Shown here piece after piece: positions 9,209 through 19,091 of a DNA stretch of 64,000 nucleotides. The notes beneath the pieces were generated by a model, which was not told the origin of the DNA, searched no databases, and worked only from the letters and a program-made list of their open reading frames with translations. Origin of the DNA: Sinomonas atrocyanea (GTDB taxonomy: Bacteria; Actinomycetota; Actinomycetes; Actinomycetales; Micrococcaceae); assembly GCF_030812675.1 (NCBI RefSeq), contig NZ_JAUSTE010000003.1:186001-250000 (forward strand). The letters are read 5' to 3'. The translations under genes and the position numbers were made by a program. Position 1 is the stretch's first letter. Every line of letters starts with the position of its first letter.

Positions 9209-10711
9209 CTACCCGGCCGCGAGGGCGTCCGGGTCGAGGTGGGCCACCGAGCGGGTGTCCTGGAGGGCGCGCACACCCTCGATCCCCTGCTCCCGGCCCA
9301 GCCCGGACTGCTTCATGCCGCCGAACGGCGCGCGCAGGTCGAGCCGGGTGGCGCCGTGGTCGTTGACCCACACGTATCCGCACACGAGCTGGCGGGCGAT
9401 CCGGTCCGCGTGCGCGGGGTCCGCGGACCAGACGGAGCCGCACAGCCCGGCCCACGTGTCGTTCGCGGCCCGGACGGCCTCCTCCTCGGTGTCGAACGGG
9501 AGGATCGGGATGACCGGGCCGAACTGCTCGTGCGTGACCACGCGCAGCGCCGGGTCCGGGTCGACCACGAGCGCGGGGCGCAGGAAGTTGCCGCCGGACA
9601 GCTCGGGGTCGGCGGGCAGCGTGCCGAACTCTCGCACGTCGGCGCCGGAGGCCTTGGCCTCCTCGATGAGCTCGGCCACGAACGCCTTCTGCACGGGCGA
9701 GTGCAGCGGGCCCATGGTGGTGCCCTCGTCGAGGCCGTAGCCGATCACGGCCTTCTCGAGCCGGGCGGCGAGGCCTGCGACCACGTCGTCGAGCCGGGAG
9801 CGGTGCACGTAGACGCGCTTGGCGTTCATGCAGATCTGGCCGGTGGTGTCGAAGATGGCCGCGTAGAGGCGGTCCAGCTCGGCGTCGTCGAGGGTCGCGT
9901 CCTCGAGGATCACGGCCGGGTCGTTGCCGCCGAGCTCGAGCGTGACCCTGGTGAGGGATCCCGAGGCCATCTCCATGATCTTCTTGCCGCCCGCGACGGA
10001 TCCGGTGAAGCAGACCTTGGCGATGTCCGGGCTCGTGATGAGCGCGGACATGTCCGCGTCCTTGCCGGTGACCACGTTGAGCACGCCGGGCGGGAGCTTC
10101 TCGGCGATGCGCTGGACCACGCGGGTGGTGGCGAGCGGGGTGGTGGGCGGCGGCTTGACGATCGCGGTGTTGCCGGCCAGGAGCGCGTGCGGCAGCGAGG
10201 CGCCCAGGATCGCGATGGGCCAGTTGAACGGCACGATCACGGTGACCACGCCGAGAGGCTGGTACGCGACCGTCGTCGTCACCGGGATGCCCGGCGCGGG
10301 CGCCAGGACGGTCGCGGCGTCGACCTGGTCGGCGAGCGCGAGGGCGAGGTTCCAGCGGATCTCGAAGACGAGGGAGTCGACCCATGCCTCGAGGCGGATC
10401 TTGCCGTTCTCCTGGGACAGGATCGCGGCGTCCTCGTCCCGCGCCTCCGCGATGCCCTCGATCGCGGACCTCATCCGCTCGGCCCGTTCGGCCGCACCGA
10501 GCGCGCTCCAGGCCGGGTAGGCAGCCTTGGCGGCGGCGATCGCGTCGTCGACGTCGGCCGCGCTCGCCGCGGCCGCGTGGCCGACGACGGTCCCGGGCTT
10601 GCCGGGGTCAGCCACCTCGAGCGTCGCGGCGGCCCGGCGTTCGGCGCCGCCGATGTACAGGCCCGTGGTGACGGGCGCCGCGGGGGCCGCGGGGTCCAGT
10701 GTCTCGGTCAT
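9209..10711 (-). CDS. NAD(P)-dependent aldehyde dehydrogenase
   Basis: About 500 residues in the classical ALDH fold: the PFNWP oxyanion/cofactor motif, the catalytic-base region LELGGNDPAVIL and the nucleophile Cys in TTGQICMNAKRV. ATG 10711 is preferred because AAGGAG sits 10 bp upstream; an in-frame GTG at 10720 is too close to that site. It is the last gene of the minus-strand operon with the LigM-like protein, the PrpF-like isomerase and the extradiol dioxygenase. It may oxidise a ring-cleavage semialdehyde or an aromatic aldehyde such as vanillin. The substrate is inferred only from neighbours. Confidence 0.82.
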   Translation of the reverse strand: MTETLDPAAPAAPVTTGLYIGGAERRAAATLEVADPGKPGTVVGHAAAASAADVDDAIAAAKAAYPAWSALGAAERAERMRSAIEGIAEARDEDAAILSQENGKIRLEAWVDSLVFEIRWNLALALADQVDAATVLAPAPGIPVTTTVAYQPLGVVTVIVPFNWPIAILGASLPHALLAGNTAIVKPPPTTPLATTRVVQRIAEKLPPGVLNVVTGKDADMSALITSPDIAKVCFTGSVAGGKKIMEMASGSLTRVTLELGGNDPAVILEDATLDDAELDRLYAAIFDTTGQICMNAKRVYVHRSRLDDVVAGLAARLEKAVIGYGLDEGTTMGPLHSPVQKAFVAELIEEAKASGADVREFGTLPADPELSGGNFLRPALVVDPDPALRVVTHEQFGPVIPILPFDTEEEAVRAANDTWAGLCGSVWSADPAHADRIARQLVCGYVWVNDHGATRLDLRAPFGGMKQSGLGREQGIEGVRALQDTRSVAHLDPDALAAG

Positions 10712-10760
10712 GGTCTCCACACTCCTTCGTGCGGTGTTGTGGGTGGGTACCTCTAGGGTG

Positions 10761-11714
10761 TCACTGCCGCACGGCTGGCGTGCCGTGCGTGTGGAAGGTC
10801 TCGATGGTCTTCATGCCCCAGGCCTGGCCCTTCTTCCGCTCCTCCTGGCTCCACTCGACCACGGGCGAGTCGGGGTCGAGCAGGAGGCGGGCGCCCGCGT
10901 TGGCGAACTCGATGCGGTTCCCGCCCGGCTCCCAGACGTAGAGGAAGAAGGTCTGGTTGATGGCGTGCTTGTGCGGGCCGGACTCGATGTGGATGCCGTT
11001 CTCGAGGAAGATGTCTGCGGCCTTGAGGATGTCCTCGCGGGTGTCCGGGGCGAAGGCGACGTGGTGGAGGCGGTTGCCGTGCTTGAGCCAGTCGTCGGAG
11101 TAGACGATGTCGTAGGACTTGTTGTTGAAGTGGAACCACCAGGCCGCGTAGCCGCCGTCGTCGAGCTTGATGCGCTCGGACTCGCGCCCGCGCAGGGCCC
11201 TGGCGACGAACTCGCCGTTGGCCACGACGTCCTTGGCGAGGTAGTTGATGTGGTCGAGCCGGCGGGCGTTGACGCCGCGGCCGGGGAAGCGGGAGGCCTG
11301 GTTCTTCAGTGCCGGCCTGTCGTCCGTGGCCTCGTACCGCTCGGTGTCGTAGTAGATCCCCATCTCGTGCCCGTCGGGGTCGCGGAAGGTGAACGTCCGG
11401 CCGGTGCCGACCTCGCCGTCCTCCCAGCCGATGCCCAGGCCCATCTCCTCGATGGCCCGCACGCGCCGGTCGAGGGCCTCGGCGCTCGTGGTGCGGAAGG
11501 TGGTGCGGCCCACGCCGGCGTCGTCCGAGGCGGTGAGCTTGATCGTGTAGAGCTGGTACTCGTCCCACGTGCGCAGGTACACGGAGTCCCCGGCCTCGGC
11601 GACGACCCGCATGGCGAGCAGGTCCTGGAAGAACCACAGGCTCTTCTCGAAGGTCGGGGTGAGGAGCTCGACGTTGCCCAGGTGGGCCACGTCGAACGAG
11701 GTGTAGTCGGTCAT
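10761..11714 (-). CDS. Type I extradiol (catechol 2,3-dioxygenase-like) ring-cleavage enzyme
   Basis: 317 residues, two vicinal-oxygen-chelate domains. The iron site is intact: His155 (RLDHINYLA), His217/218 (NRLHHVAFAPD) and Glu269 (GGNRIEFAN). The family opens catechols next to the diol with O2 and Fe(II). It lies 36 bp after the PrpF-like gene, with the aldehyde dehydrogenase downstream. The expected substrate is a catechol made by the LigM-type demethylase, perhaps protocatechuate- or gallate-like. Type I enzymes are not the usual partners of LigM, which feeds LigAB-type enzymes, so this combination is notable. Confidence 0.85.
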   Translation of the reverse strand: MTDYTSFDVAHLGNVELLTPTFEKSLWFFQDLLAMRVVAEAGDSVYLRTWDEYQLYTIKLTASDDAGVGRTTFRTTSAEALDRRVRAIEEMGLGIGWEDGEVGTGRTFTFRDPDGHEMGIYYDTERYEATDDRPALKNQASRFPGRGVNARRLDHINYLAKDVVANGEFVARALRGRESERIKLDDGGYAAWWFHFNNKSYDIVYSDDWLKHGNRLHHVAFAPDTREDILKAADIFLENGIHIESGPHKHAINQTFFLYVWEPGGNRIEFANAGARLLLDPDSPVVEWSQEERKKGQAWGMKTIETFHTHGTPAVRQ

Positions 11715-11750
11715 TGCTGTCCTCTTTCGTGCTGCGGGCGCGTGGGGCTG

Positions 11751-12881
11751 CTACAGGCGGGGGCGCGGGAAGACGCGCCCGTCGAAGATCTTCCGGGCGG
11801 TGCGCAGGGCTGCGGAGCGGACGACGGCGAGCCCTCCGGGGGCGCCCCCCTCGCCGGCGGTGCCGCTCCCCGCAGTCGCGGCCGGTGCGAGGGCCACGTC
11901 GACGTCGAAGTGCCCGGTGGGGTGCTCGATCCGGAACGGGGCGCCCTCCTCGGGCAGGGCCGCGAGGGCGTGGCCCACCGAGCCGGGCGCGAGCACGCCG
12001 GCCGCGGCGGTGAGGGCGCCGAGCACGCCGATCGAGGTATGGACGCGCACGGGCAGGAAGCTGCGGGTGGCGACCGCTCCCCCGGCGCGCGGGGCGGAGA
12101 GCAGGACGAGCTTGGGGACCGTCGTGCCGCTCACGTCCCCCATGCCCATGAGCTCGGCCGCGGCGGCCCTGATCTTCGCGATCCTGGCGGCGAGGTCGGC
12201 GTCGGCCTCGAGGTCGGCCGGCGCCTCGTCGCCGCGCACGCCGAGGTCGGCGGCGCGGATCAGGACGCTGGGCATGCCGTTGTCCACGCACGTCACCTCG
12301 ACCCCCTCGACCGTGTCGAGGACGCTGCCGGTCGGGAACAGGGCCCCGGTCGAGGAGCCCGCGGTGTCCTCGAAGTCGAGCGAGATCGCCCCCGCGGTGC
12401 CGGGCACGCCGTCGATCGCGAGGTCGCCGTCGTAGTCCACCGCGCCGCCAGGGGTGGCGAAGCGGGCGGTGGCGACGCTGTCGCTGTTGACCATGCGGAT
12501 CCGCACCTCCGTGCGCTCGGGCCCCGCGGGGACGAGGCCGCGCTCCACGGCGAAGGGGCCGACCCCGGCCAGGAGGTTGCCGCAGTTCTGCCGGTCCGTC
12601 ACGAAGGCCTCGTCGACGCCGAGCTGGAGGAAGAGGTAGTCGACGTCGGCCGATCCGCTGCCGCCGCCTCCGCGATCGGGCGAGGCGGAGACGACGGCGA
12701 CCTTGCTCGTGAGCGGGTGGGCGCCGCCGAGGCCGTCGATCTGGCGCGGGTCGGGCGTGCCCATGATGCGCAGGAGGAGCTCGTCGCGGGCGGCGGGGTC
12801 CGCGGGCAGGTCTGAGGCGAGGAAGTACGCGCCCTTGGAGGTGCCCCCGCGCATCAGGAGGCAGGGGATCCCATCAGGCAT
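11751..12881 (-). CDS. PrpF-family isomerase (4-oxalomesaconate tautomerase-like)
   Basis: 376 residues from ATG 12881, whose first 8 bp overlap the end of the upstream LigM-like gene. The diagnostic N-terminus RGGTSKGAYF (11-20) and the CGN motif at Cys100 (RQNCGNLLAG) mark the PrpF/GalD branch of the diaminopimelate-epimerase fold. Relatives isomerise aconitates or tautomerise 4-oxalomesaconate after gallate or protocatechuate meta-cleavage. Its position between a demethylase and an extradiol dioxygenase fits processing of a tricarboxylic or keto-enol ring-cleavage product. The exact substrate is not known. Confidence 0.82.
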   Translation of the reverse strand: MPDGIPCLLMRGGTSKGAYFLASDLPADPAARDELLLRIMGTPDPRQIDGLGGAHPLTSKVAVVSASPDRGGGGSGSADVDYLFLQLGVDEAFVTDRQNCGNLLAGVGPFAVERGLVPAGPERTEVRIRMVNSDSVATARFATPGGAVDYDGDLAIDGVPGTAGAISLDFEDTAGSSTGALFPTGSVLDTVEGVEVTCVDNGMPSVLIRAADLGVRGDEAPADLEADADLAARIAKIRAAAAELMGMGDVSGTTVPKLVLLSAPRAGGAVATRSFLPVRVHTSIGVLGALTAAAGVLAPGSVGHALAALPEEGAPFRIEHPTGHFDVDVALAPAATAGSGTAGEGGAPGGLAVVRSAALRTARKIFDGRVFPRPRL

Positions 12882-14280
12882 TGGCACGGTACACGGTCCT
12901 GGCGAACTCGTGGTACGGGGCCGGGGCCACCGTGGCGCGGATGCGGACCTGGCGGTGGTCGGCGTCGACCGAGGCCTTGCGGGAGATGGGGTCCTCGCCC
13001 CAGACGACCTCGACCTCGGCGCCGTCGGGGACGTCGGCGTCCAGCGTCGCCAGGGACATGTAGAGCTGGTCGTAGGCGACGTAGCCTGCGTCGGTGGAGA
13101 TGCCCGCGCGGCGGCCGGCGTGGATGACCTCGTCCATCTGGAACAGCCCGTAGCGGGCCTTGGGGAAGTCGAGGTACTTGGCCGGGGTGCCGGGCTCAAG
13201 CTGGGAGCGCACCACGGCGGCGACGTCCTCGGCGTCCCAGATGAGCGTGACCTTGCGGCGGCGCTGGTTCTCGGCGTGCCGTTCGAGGGCCTCGCGGCCG
13301 TGGAAGTCGTGGTCGAACCGCACGGACCGGCCCAGCCCGATGTCGTAGGGGGTCATGTAGTAGTCGTGCACGTCCTCGGAGTAGAGGGAGCCGCCGATCG
13401 ACCCGGCGCGGGCGGCGGGGAGCCAGGCGCGGTACTCGGCGAGGTCGTCGTCGAAGATGGCCGGGAAGGGGGTGGGCACCCAGCCGGACTCCAGGGGGGA
13501 GGCCGAGTAGGCCTTGGCGCCGACGCGGCGGATGCCGAACTCCTCGCCCGCCTCCATGAGGGCGGCCAGCACCGTCTCGTGGTCCTCCCAGGGGCCGTAG
13601 AACTCGAAGCCCGGCTGGCCGGCCATCCCGTGGCGGAGGGCCTTGACCGGGCGGCCGGCGATCTGGACGTCGCCGATATGGAAGAACTTGATCTCCGGGA
13701 TGGGTCCGGCGAAGACCTTCTCCATGACCTCGTTGGCGCGCGGGCCCTGCAGCTCGTACCGGTAGAACGTGGGCGGGCCCTGGCGCATGTGGGAGTTGGC
13801 CTCGAGGCGGTGGTGCACGTCCTGGCCGGCGGCCGCGGCCTTCTCGACGTTGAAGCGGACCCAGTCGATGAGCAGGTGGTGGCCGATCAGCACGAGCCCC
13901 TCGGGGGCGTCCTCGTGGTAGAAGAGGATGCCGTCGCCGATGAGGTACCCGTCCTGGTTGACCGCGATGAGCTGCTTGGCCACCCCGGGGCGGAAGGTGC
14001 CGAAGGTGTTGGGCGAGATCGAGGACAGCAGCGGGATGAGGTCCGAGCCGCCGAGGAAGAGCTGGGTCATGTGGTGCGACTGGTCCATGAGGGCCACGGT
14101 CGTGTTCCACGCCCGCTGCTCGTCGCGCCAGTTCGTGAATTCGGGCGCCACCGGGAACGTGAACGCGGGCCAGTCCTGGTTGCGCAGCAGCTCGACAGGG
14201 CCGCCCGCTCGGGCGATCGCCTCCGCCAGGGACTCGGTGGCGGCCCGTTGCCCGGTGCCTGCCAGTGATTCTGCGGTCAT
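12874..14280 (-). CDS. LigM/DesA-type THF-dependent demethylase, divergent copy 2
   Basis: 468 residues from ATG 14280 (AAGGG upstream). It keeps the family landmarks DQSHHM, GDGILFYHED, KALRHGMAGQPGFE and AKAYSASPLESGWVPTP, with the conserved tyrosine at 258. It is clearly less similar to copies 1 and 3 than they are to each other; for example it begins RNQDWPAFTFPV instead of RNSQ-G-YIYPV. It leads an operon with the PrpF-like isomerase, extradiol dioxygenase and aldehyde dehydrogenase, so it probably demethylates that pathway's own methoxy compound, possibly a syringate- or 3-O-methylgallate-like one. Confidence 0.82.
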   Translation of the reverse strand: MTAESLAGTGQRAATESLAEAIARAGGPVELLRNQDWPAFTFPVAPEFTNWRDEQRAWNTTVALMDQSHHMTQLFLGGSDLIPLLSSISPNTFGTFRPGVAKQLIAVNQDGYLIGDGILFYHEDAPEGLVLIGHHLLIDWVRFNVEKAAAAGQDVHHRLEANSHMRQGPPTFYRYELQGPRANEVMEKVFAGPIPEIKFFHIGDVQIAGRPVKALRHGMAGQPGFEFYGPWEDHETVLAALMEAGEEFGIRRVGAKAYSASPLESGWVPTPFPAIFDDDLAEYRAWLPAARAGSIGGSLYSEDVHDYYMTPYDIGLGRSVRFDHDFHGREALERHAENQRRRKVTLIWDAEDVAAVVRSQLEPGTPAKYLDFPKARYGLFQMDEVIHAGRRAGISTDAGYVAYDQLYMSLATLDADVPDGAEVEVVWGEDPISRKASVDADHRQVRIRATVAPAPYHEFARTVYRANA

Positions 14281-14364
14281 CGTCGACCCTTCCCTTCGCG
14301 CGTGTCGGCCGGGCCCCGACGAGGGCCCCGGAGGGGGTGTCCTGCCAGACAACCACGGGCCTAG

Positions 14365-15882
<1,518 letters not shown>

Positions 15883-15889
15883 GCCCTAC

Positions 15890-15919
15890 GCCGGCAGGGC
15901 CGCTCCGGGCCCTGCCGGC
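15890..15919. terminator. Bidirectional hairpin between ligM copy 3 and gntR
   Basis: A perfect 12-bp stem (15890-15901 with 15908-15919) and a 6-nt loop, just after the demethylase stop and before the convergent gntR stop. No T-tract follows, as is common in high-GC actinobacteria. Confidence 0.75.
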
Positions 15920-15929
15920 GCCCTCGGCG

Positions 15930-16637
15930 CTAGACGGCCTCGCGGGCCGTGACCTCCCGGAGGGCCTCGATGACGCTGAGCAGGTGGGCCCGGACGGCCC
16001 GCTCGGCGGCCTCCGGGTCGCGGGCGAGGATCGCGTCGATGATGGCGGTGTGCTCGAGCACGGAGACCTTGGCTCGGGCGGGGCGGGACGAGAGCCTGAA
16101 CTGGTGCCGCACGCTCTGGGCGTGCAGCCGGGCGAGCACGTCCGAGGCCGTGGCGTGGTGGCTGAGCTCGCGCACCCGGACATCGAGGGCCCTGTTCAGG
16201 CGGGAGTACTCGACGAGGTCGCCCTCCTCCACTGAGGCCGCCATGTCGTCCCTCAGCCGGGCGAACTCGGCCGCCTGCTCGTCGGTGAGGTGCTCGGCGA
16301 CCTTCGCGGCGCACAGGCCCTCGACGCCGATGCGCACCTCGAGGATCTCGATCGCCTCGTCCACCGAGATGGCCCGCACGCGCGAGCCCTTGTTGGGCAG
16401 GCGCTCCACGAGGCCCTCGCCCGCGAGCTCCAGCAGGGCGGTGCGCACGGTGGCGCGGCTGGCGGAGAAGGCGGCGCTCAGGTCCGCCTCGATGAGCCGC
16501 TGGTTGGGCGCGTACTCGCCGCGGACGATCGCGTCGCGGATCTGGTCGGTCACCGGTGCGTGGGCCCCACCCTCGGAGGGCGCGCCGCCCGCAGGCGACA
16601 CGGCCGCCGTCGCCTCGTTCACCGCTGCTGGCGCCAT
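15930..16637 (-). CDS. GntR-family (FCD/FadR type) transcriptional regulator
   Basis: 235 residues: an N-terminal winged HTH (about 28-93; IRDAIVRGEYAPNQRLIEADLSAAFSASRATVRTAL) and an all-helical FCD ligand domain with the metal-ligand helices expected of the family (about 100-225). ATG 16637 follows CAGGAAG. It is divergent from the DUF1932-type dehydrogenase and the liv operon. An ATTGT-N2-ACAAT palindrome in the shared gap, plus relatives at the liv and demethylase promoters, make it the likely local regulator of aromatic uptake and demethylation. The effector is unknown. Confidence 0.86.
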   Translation of the reverse strand: MAPAAVNEATAAVSPAGGAPSEGGAHAPVTDQIRDAIVRGEYAPNQRLIEADLSAAFSASRATVRTALLELAGEGLVERLPNKGSRVRAISVDEAIEILEVRIGVEGLCAAKVAEHLTDEQAAEFARLRDDMAASVEEGDLVEYSRLNRALDVRVRELSHHATASDVLARLHAQSVRHQFRLSSRPARAKVSVLEHTAIIDAILARDPEAAERAVRAHLLSVIEALREVTAREAV

Positions 16638-16686
16638 GGTCCGCTCGCTTCCTGGAGAGCCCTCGCGGCCCGGACGGAGCCGCGAT

Positions 16687-16698
16687 ATTGTCTACAAT
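16687..16698. promoter_or_regulatory. Putative GntR operator (gntR/dehydrogenase intergenic)
   Basis: ATTGTCTACAAT has 5-bp inverted arms around CT, placed midway between the divergent starts 16637 and 16725. FCD-type GntR proteins typically bind short palindromes of this kind. Confidence 0.6.
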
Positions 16699-16724
16699 CT
16701 TAGAACCAATCGCGGGAGGACCGC

Positions 16725-17516
16725 ATGCGCATCGCCGTCCTGGGCCTCGGTGAGGCCGGAACCATCTACGCGACGGACCTGGCCGCGCACGGGGCACACG
16801 TCGCCGCCGCGGATCCCCGCGCCGCCGCCGCCCCGCCCGGCGTCGTGCTCGTCCCCGGCACGGCCGAGGCCGTCACGGGCGCCGCCCTCGTGCTGAGCCT
16901 CGTCGGCGCCCGCGCGGCCTCCGCCGCCCTCGCCGAGGCGCTGCCCGCGATGGCGCGCAGCGCGGTCTTCGCCGACCTCAACACGGCGGCGCCCGAGGAG
17001 AAGCGCCGCCTCGCTCAGCAGGCGGCCGGGGCCGGGGTGCGCTTCGCCGACGTCGCCGTCCTCGCCCCGGTCCCCCGGGCGCGGATCGCCACGCCGCTGC
17101 TCGTCAGCGGCCCCGGCGAGGCCGCACTCACCGCCCAGCTCGCCGAACTGGGCATCCCGGCCACGTCGGCCGGCCCGGAGCCCGGCGCCGCCGCCGGCCT
17201 CAAGCTCCTGCGCAGCGTGTTCATGAAGGGGCTCGCCGCCACCATCCTCGAGGCGGTGACGGCGGCGAGCGCCGTCGGGGCCGCCGGCTGGGTCACCGAC
17301 CAGATCGCCGCCGAGCTGGGCCCGGACGGGGCGGCCCTGGTCCAGCGGCTGCTCGAGGGCACGCGCCGGCACGCCGTGCGGCGCGAGGAGGAGATGCTCG
17401 AGGTGCGCTCCTACCTCGATGCCCTGGGCTCCGCGCACCCCATGACGGACGCGACCATCGAGTGGCTCCGCACGGTGTCCGCGGCGGCACCTCCATCCGG
17501 CATCCAAAATCGTTGA
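16725..17516 (+). CDS. NAD(P)-binding dehydrogenase, 6-phosphogluconate/3-hydroxyisobutyrate type with DUF1932-like C-terminus
   Basis: 263 residues beginning with a Rossmann glycine motif GLGEAG (7-12), then FADLNTAAPEEKR and a helical C-terminal domain with GLKLLRSVFMKGLAATILEA, the substrate-lysine region of beta-hydroxyacid dehydrogenases. GGGAGGA precedes ATG 16725. It probably oxidises or reduces a hydroxy acid. It is divergent from gntR and sits 90 bp before the liv transporter operon, so it may act on the imported compound. The substrate is not identifiable from sequence. Confidence 0.72.
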   Translation: MRIAVLGLGEAGTIYATDLAAHGAHVAAADPRAAAAPPGVVLVPGTAEAVTGAALVLSLVGARAASAALAEALPAMARSAVFADLNTAAPEEKRRLAQQAAGAGVRFADVAVLAPVPRARIATPLLVSGPGEAALTAQLAELGIPATSAGPEPGAAAGLKLLRSVFMKGLAATILEAVTAASAVGAAGWVTDQIAAELGPDGAALVQRLLEGTRRHAVRREEEMLEVRSYLDALGSAHPMTDATIEWLRTVSAAAPPSGIQNR

Positions 17517-17541
17517 CAATCTCGTCTCCGATCCGTAGCTT
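17509..17541 (+). promoter_or_regulatory. Promoter and GntR-like operator of the liv operon
   Basis: A consensus -35 TTGACA (17513-17518), a 17-bp spacer and -10 TAGCTT (17536-17541). The -35 lies inside ATCGTTGACAAT (17509-17520), the reverse of an ATTGTCAACGAT box resembling the gntR sites. Repression by blocking the -35 is suggested. Confidence 0.6.
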
Positions 17542-17606
17542 CAATGCCAAGCGGCTGTGATCCGTTCCACAGGCCGCGGGCAAAGACGCACAACGGAGGT
17601 ACGCCG

Positions 17607-18389
17607 ATGGCAGCACGCCTGAGCCTGAGCGACGTGAACCTGCACTTCGGCGGCGTCAAGGTGCTCCAGGACGTGAGCTTCGAGGTCGAGCCCGGCACGA
17701 TCTTCGGACTCGTCGGCCCCAACGGGGCGGGGAAGACCTCGCTCTTCAACTGCATCAGCGGCCACTACCGGCCGAGCTCCGGCTCGATCACGATCGACGG
17801 CACCGAGGCCGTGGGGCGCGCGCCCTCGCACCTGGCCCGGATCGGCCTCTCCCGCACGTTCCAGCACCCTGCACTCCAGCTGCGGGCCACCGTCCTGGAG
17901 AACGTGGTCCTCGGCGGCCACACCCGCCTGCCGGGCGGGCCGCTCTCCTGGGCCCTCGGACTGCCGTTCACCGGCCGGGCCGAGCGGGCCATGCGCACCG
18001 AGGCGCTCGGGCTCCTCGACCGCGCGGGCCTCGCGTGGGCGGCGGACCGGCCCGCGGACGAGCTCTCGCACGGGCTCCACAAGGGCATCGAGCTGTGGCG
18101 GGCCCTCCTGGCCCGGCCGTCGCTGCTCCTGCTCGACGAGCCGGCGGCCGGCCTCTCCCACGGCGAGGTCGAGCAGCTCATCGCCACCGTGAAGCAGGTG
18201 CGCGACCAGCAGGACATCACGATCGTGATCGTCGAGCACCACATGGGCCTCATCTCCGCCCTCACGGACCGCGTGGTGGTGCTGGACCACGGCCGCAAGC
18301 TCATGGAGGGCACCGCGGCCGAGGCCCAGGCCGATCCGCGGATCATCGAGGCCTACATCGGGAAGGACGCGGCCGATGACGCTGCTTGA
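17607..18389 (+). CDS. livG: Branched-chain-type ABC transporter ATPase LivG
   Basis: 260 residues from ATG 17607 (GGAGG 8 bp upstream). Walker A is GPNGAGKT (37-44) and Walker B LLLLDEPAAGL. The ABC signature is unusual: ELSHGLHKGIEL replaces the usual LSGGQ-like or LivG LPYGQQ-type sequence. LivG pairs with LivF on the cytoplasmic face to power the LivHM permease. In this context the cargo is more likely an aromatic or organic acid than an amino acid, as HAAT-family importers are often recruited for these. It overlaps livF by 14 bp. Confidence 0.85.
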   Translation: MAARLSLSDVNLHFGGVKVLQDVSFEVEPGTIFGLVGPNGAGKTSLFNCISGHYRPSSGSITIDGTEAVGRAPSHLARIGLSRTFQHPALQLRATVLENVVLGGHTRLPGGPLSWALGLPFTGRAERAMRTEALGLLDRAGLAWAADRPADELSHGLHKGIELWRALLARPSLLLLDEPAAGLSHGEVEQLIATVKQVRDQQDITIVIVEHHMGLISALTDRVVVLDHGRKLMEGTAAEAQADPRIIEAYIGKDAADDAA

Positions 18390-19086
18390 ACTCGACGGCG
18401 TCACTGCCTCCTACGGACCCGTCCAGGTGCTCGAGGGCGTCTCGCTCACGGTGCCGGAGGGCGGCGCCGTCGGCGTTCTCGGGGCGAACGGCGCGGGCAA
18501 GACCACCACCCTGCGTGCCATCAGCGGCACCGTCCGCACCGGCGGGACCATCCGGTTCGCCGGCCGGGACATCCGCGGGCTGCGTCCCGACCAGGTCGCC
18601 GGGCTCGGGATCGCGCACGTGCCCGAGGGCCGCGGCACGCTCGCCCAGCTCAGCGTGCGCGAGAACCTCGCCGTGGGCGCCTACCTGCGCAAGGACCGCA
18701 GGCAGATCGAGAAGGACATCGACTACTGCCTCGAGCTGTTCCCGAACCTCCGGAACAGGATCGGCTCGCGGGCCGCGGCGCTCTCCGGCGGCGAGCAGCA
18801 GATGCTCGCCGTGGGCCGGGCGTTCATGGCCAAGCCCAAGCTCCTCCTGCTCGACGAGGCCTCCCTGGGCCTCGCGCCCAGCACGGCGAAGACGGTCTAC
18901 GACGCCATCCGCCGGCTCCGCGTCGAATCGGGCATCGCGATGCTCGTGGTCGAGCAGAACGCCAACCTCGCGTTCTCCCTCGTCGACACCGCCACGGTGC
19001 TCGAGACGGGGCGGACCGTGCTGACAGGGACCTCCTCCGAGCTCAAGGGCATGGACGAGATCCGCCGCGCCTACCTGGGGGGCTGA
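18376..19086 (+). CDS. livF: Branched-chain-type ABC transporter ATPase LivF
   Basis: 236 residues with a complete ATPase set: Walker A GANGAGKTT, signature LSGGEQQMLAVGRAFM and Walker B LLLLDEASLGLAP. It is the second ATPase of the HAAT importer. Start 18376 overlaps livG, and livH follows 5 bp later, so the operon is tightly coupled. Its signature is canonical, in contrast to LivG, so the two ATP sites of the heterodimer may be asymmetric. Confidence 0.9.
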   Translation: MTLLELDGVTASYGPVQVLEGVSLTVPEGGAVGVLGANGAGKTTTLRAISGTVRTGGTIRFAGRDIRGLRPDQVAGLGIAHVPEGRGTLAQLSVRENLAVGAYLRKDRRQIEKDIDYCLELFPNLRNRIGSRAAALSGGEQQMLAVGRAFMAKPKLLLLDEASLGLAPSTAKTVYDAIRRLRVESGIAMLVVEQNANLAFSLVDTATVLETGRTVLTGTSSELKGMDEIRRAYLGG

Positions 19087-19091
19087 ACCCG

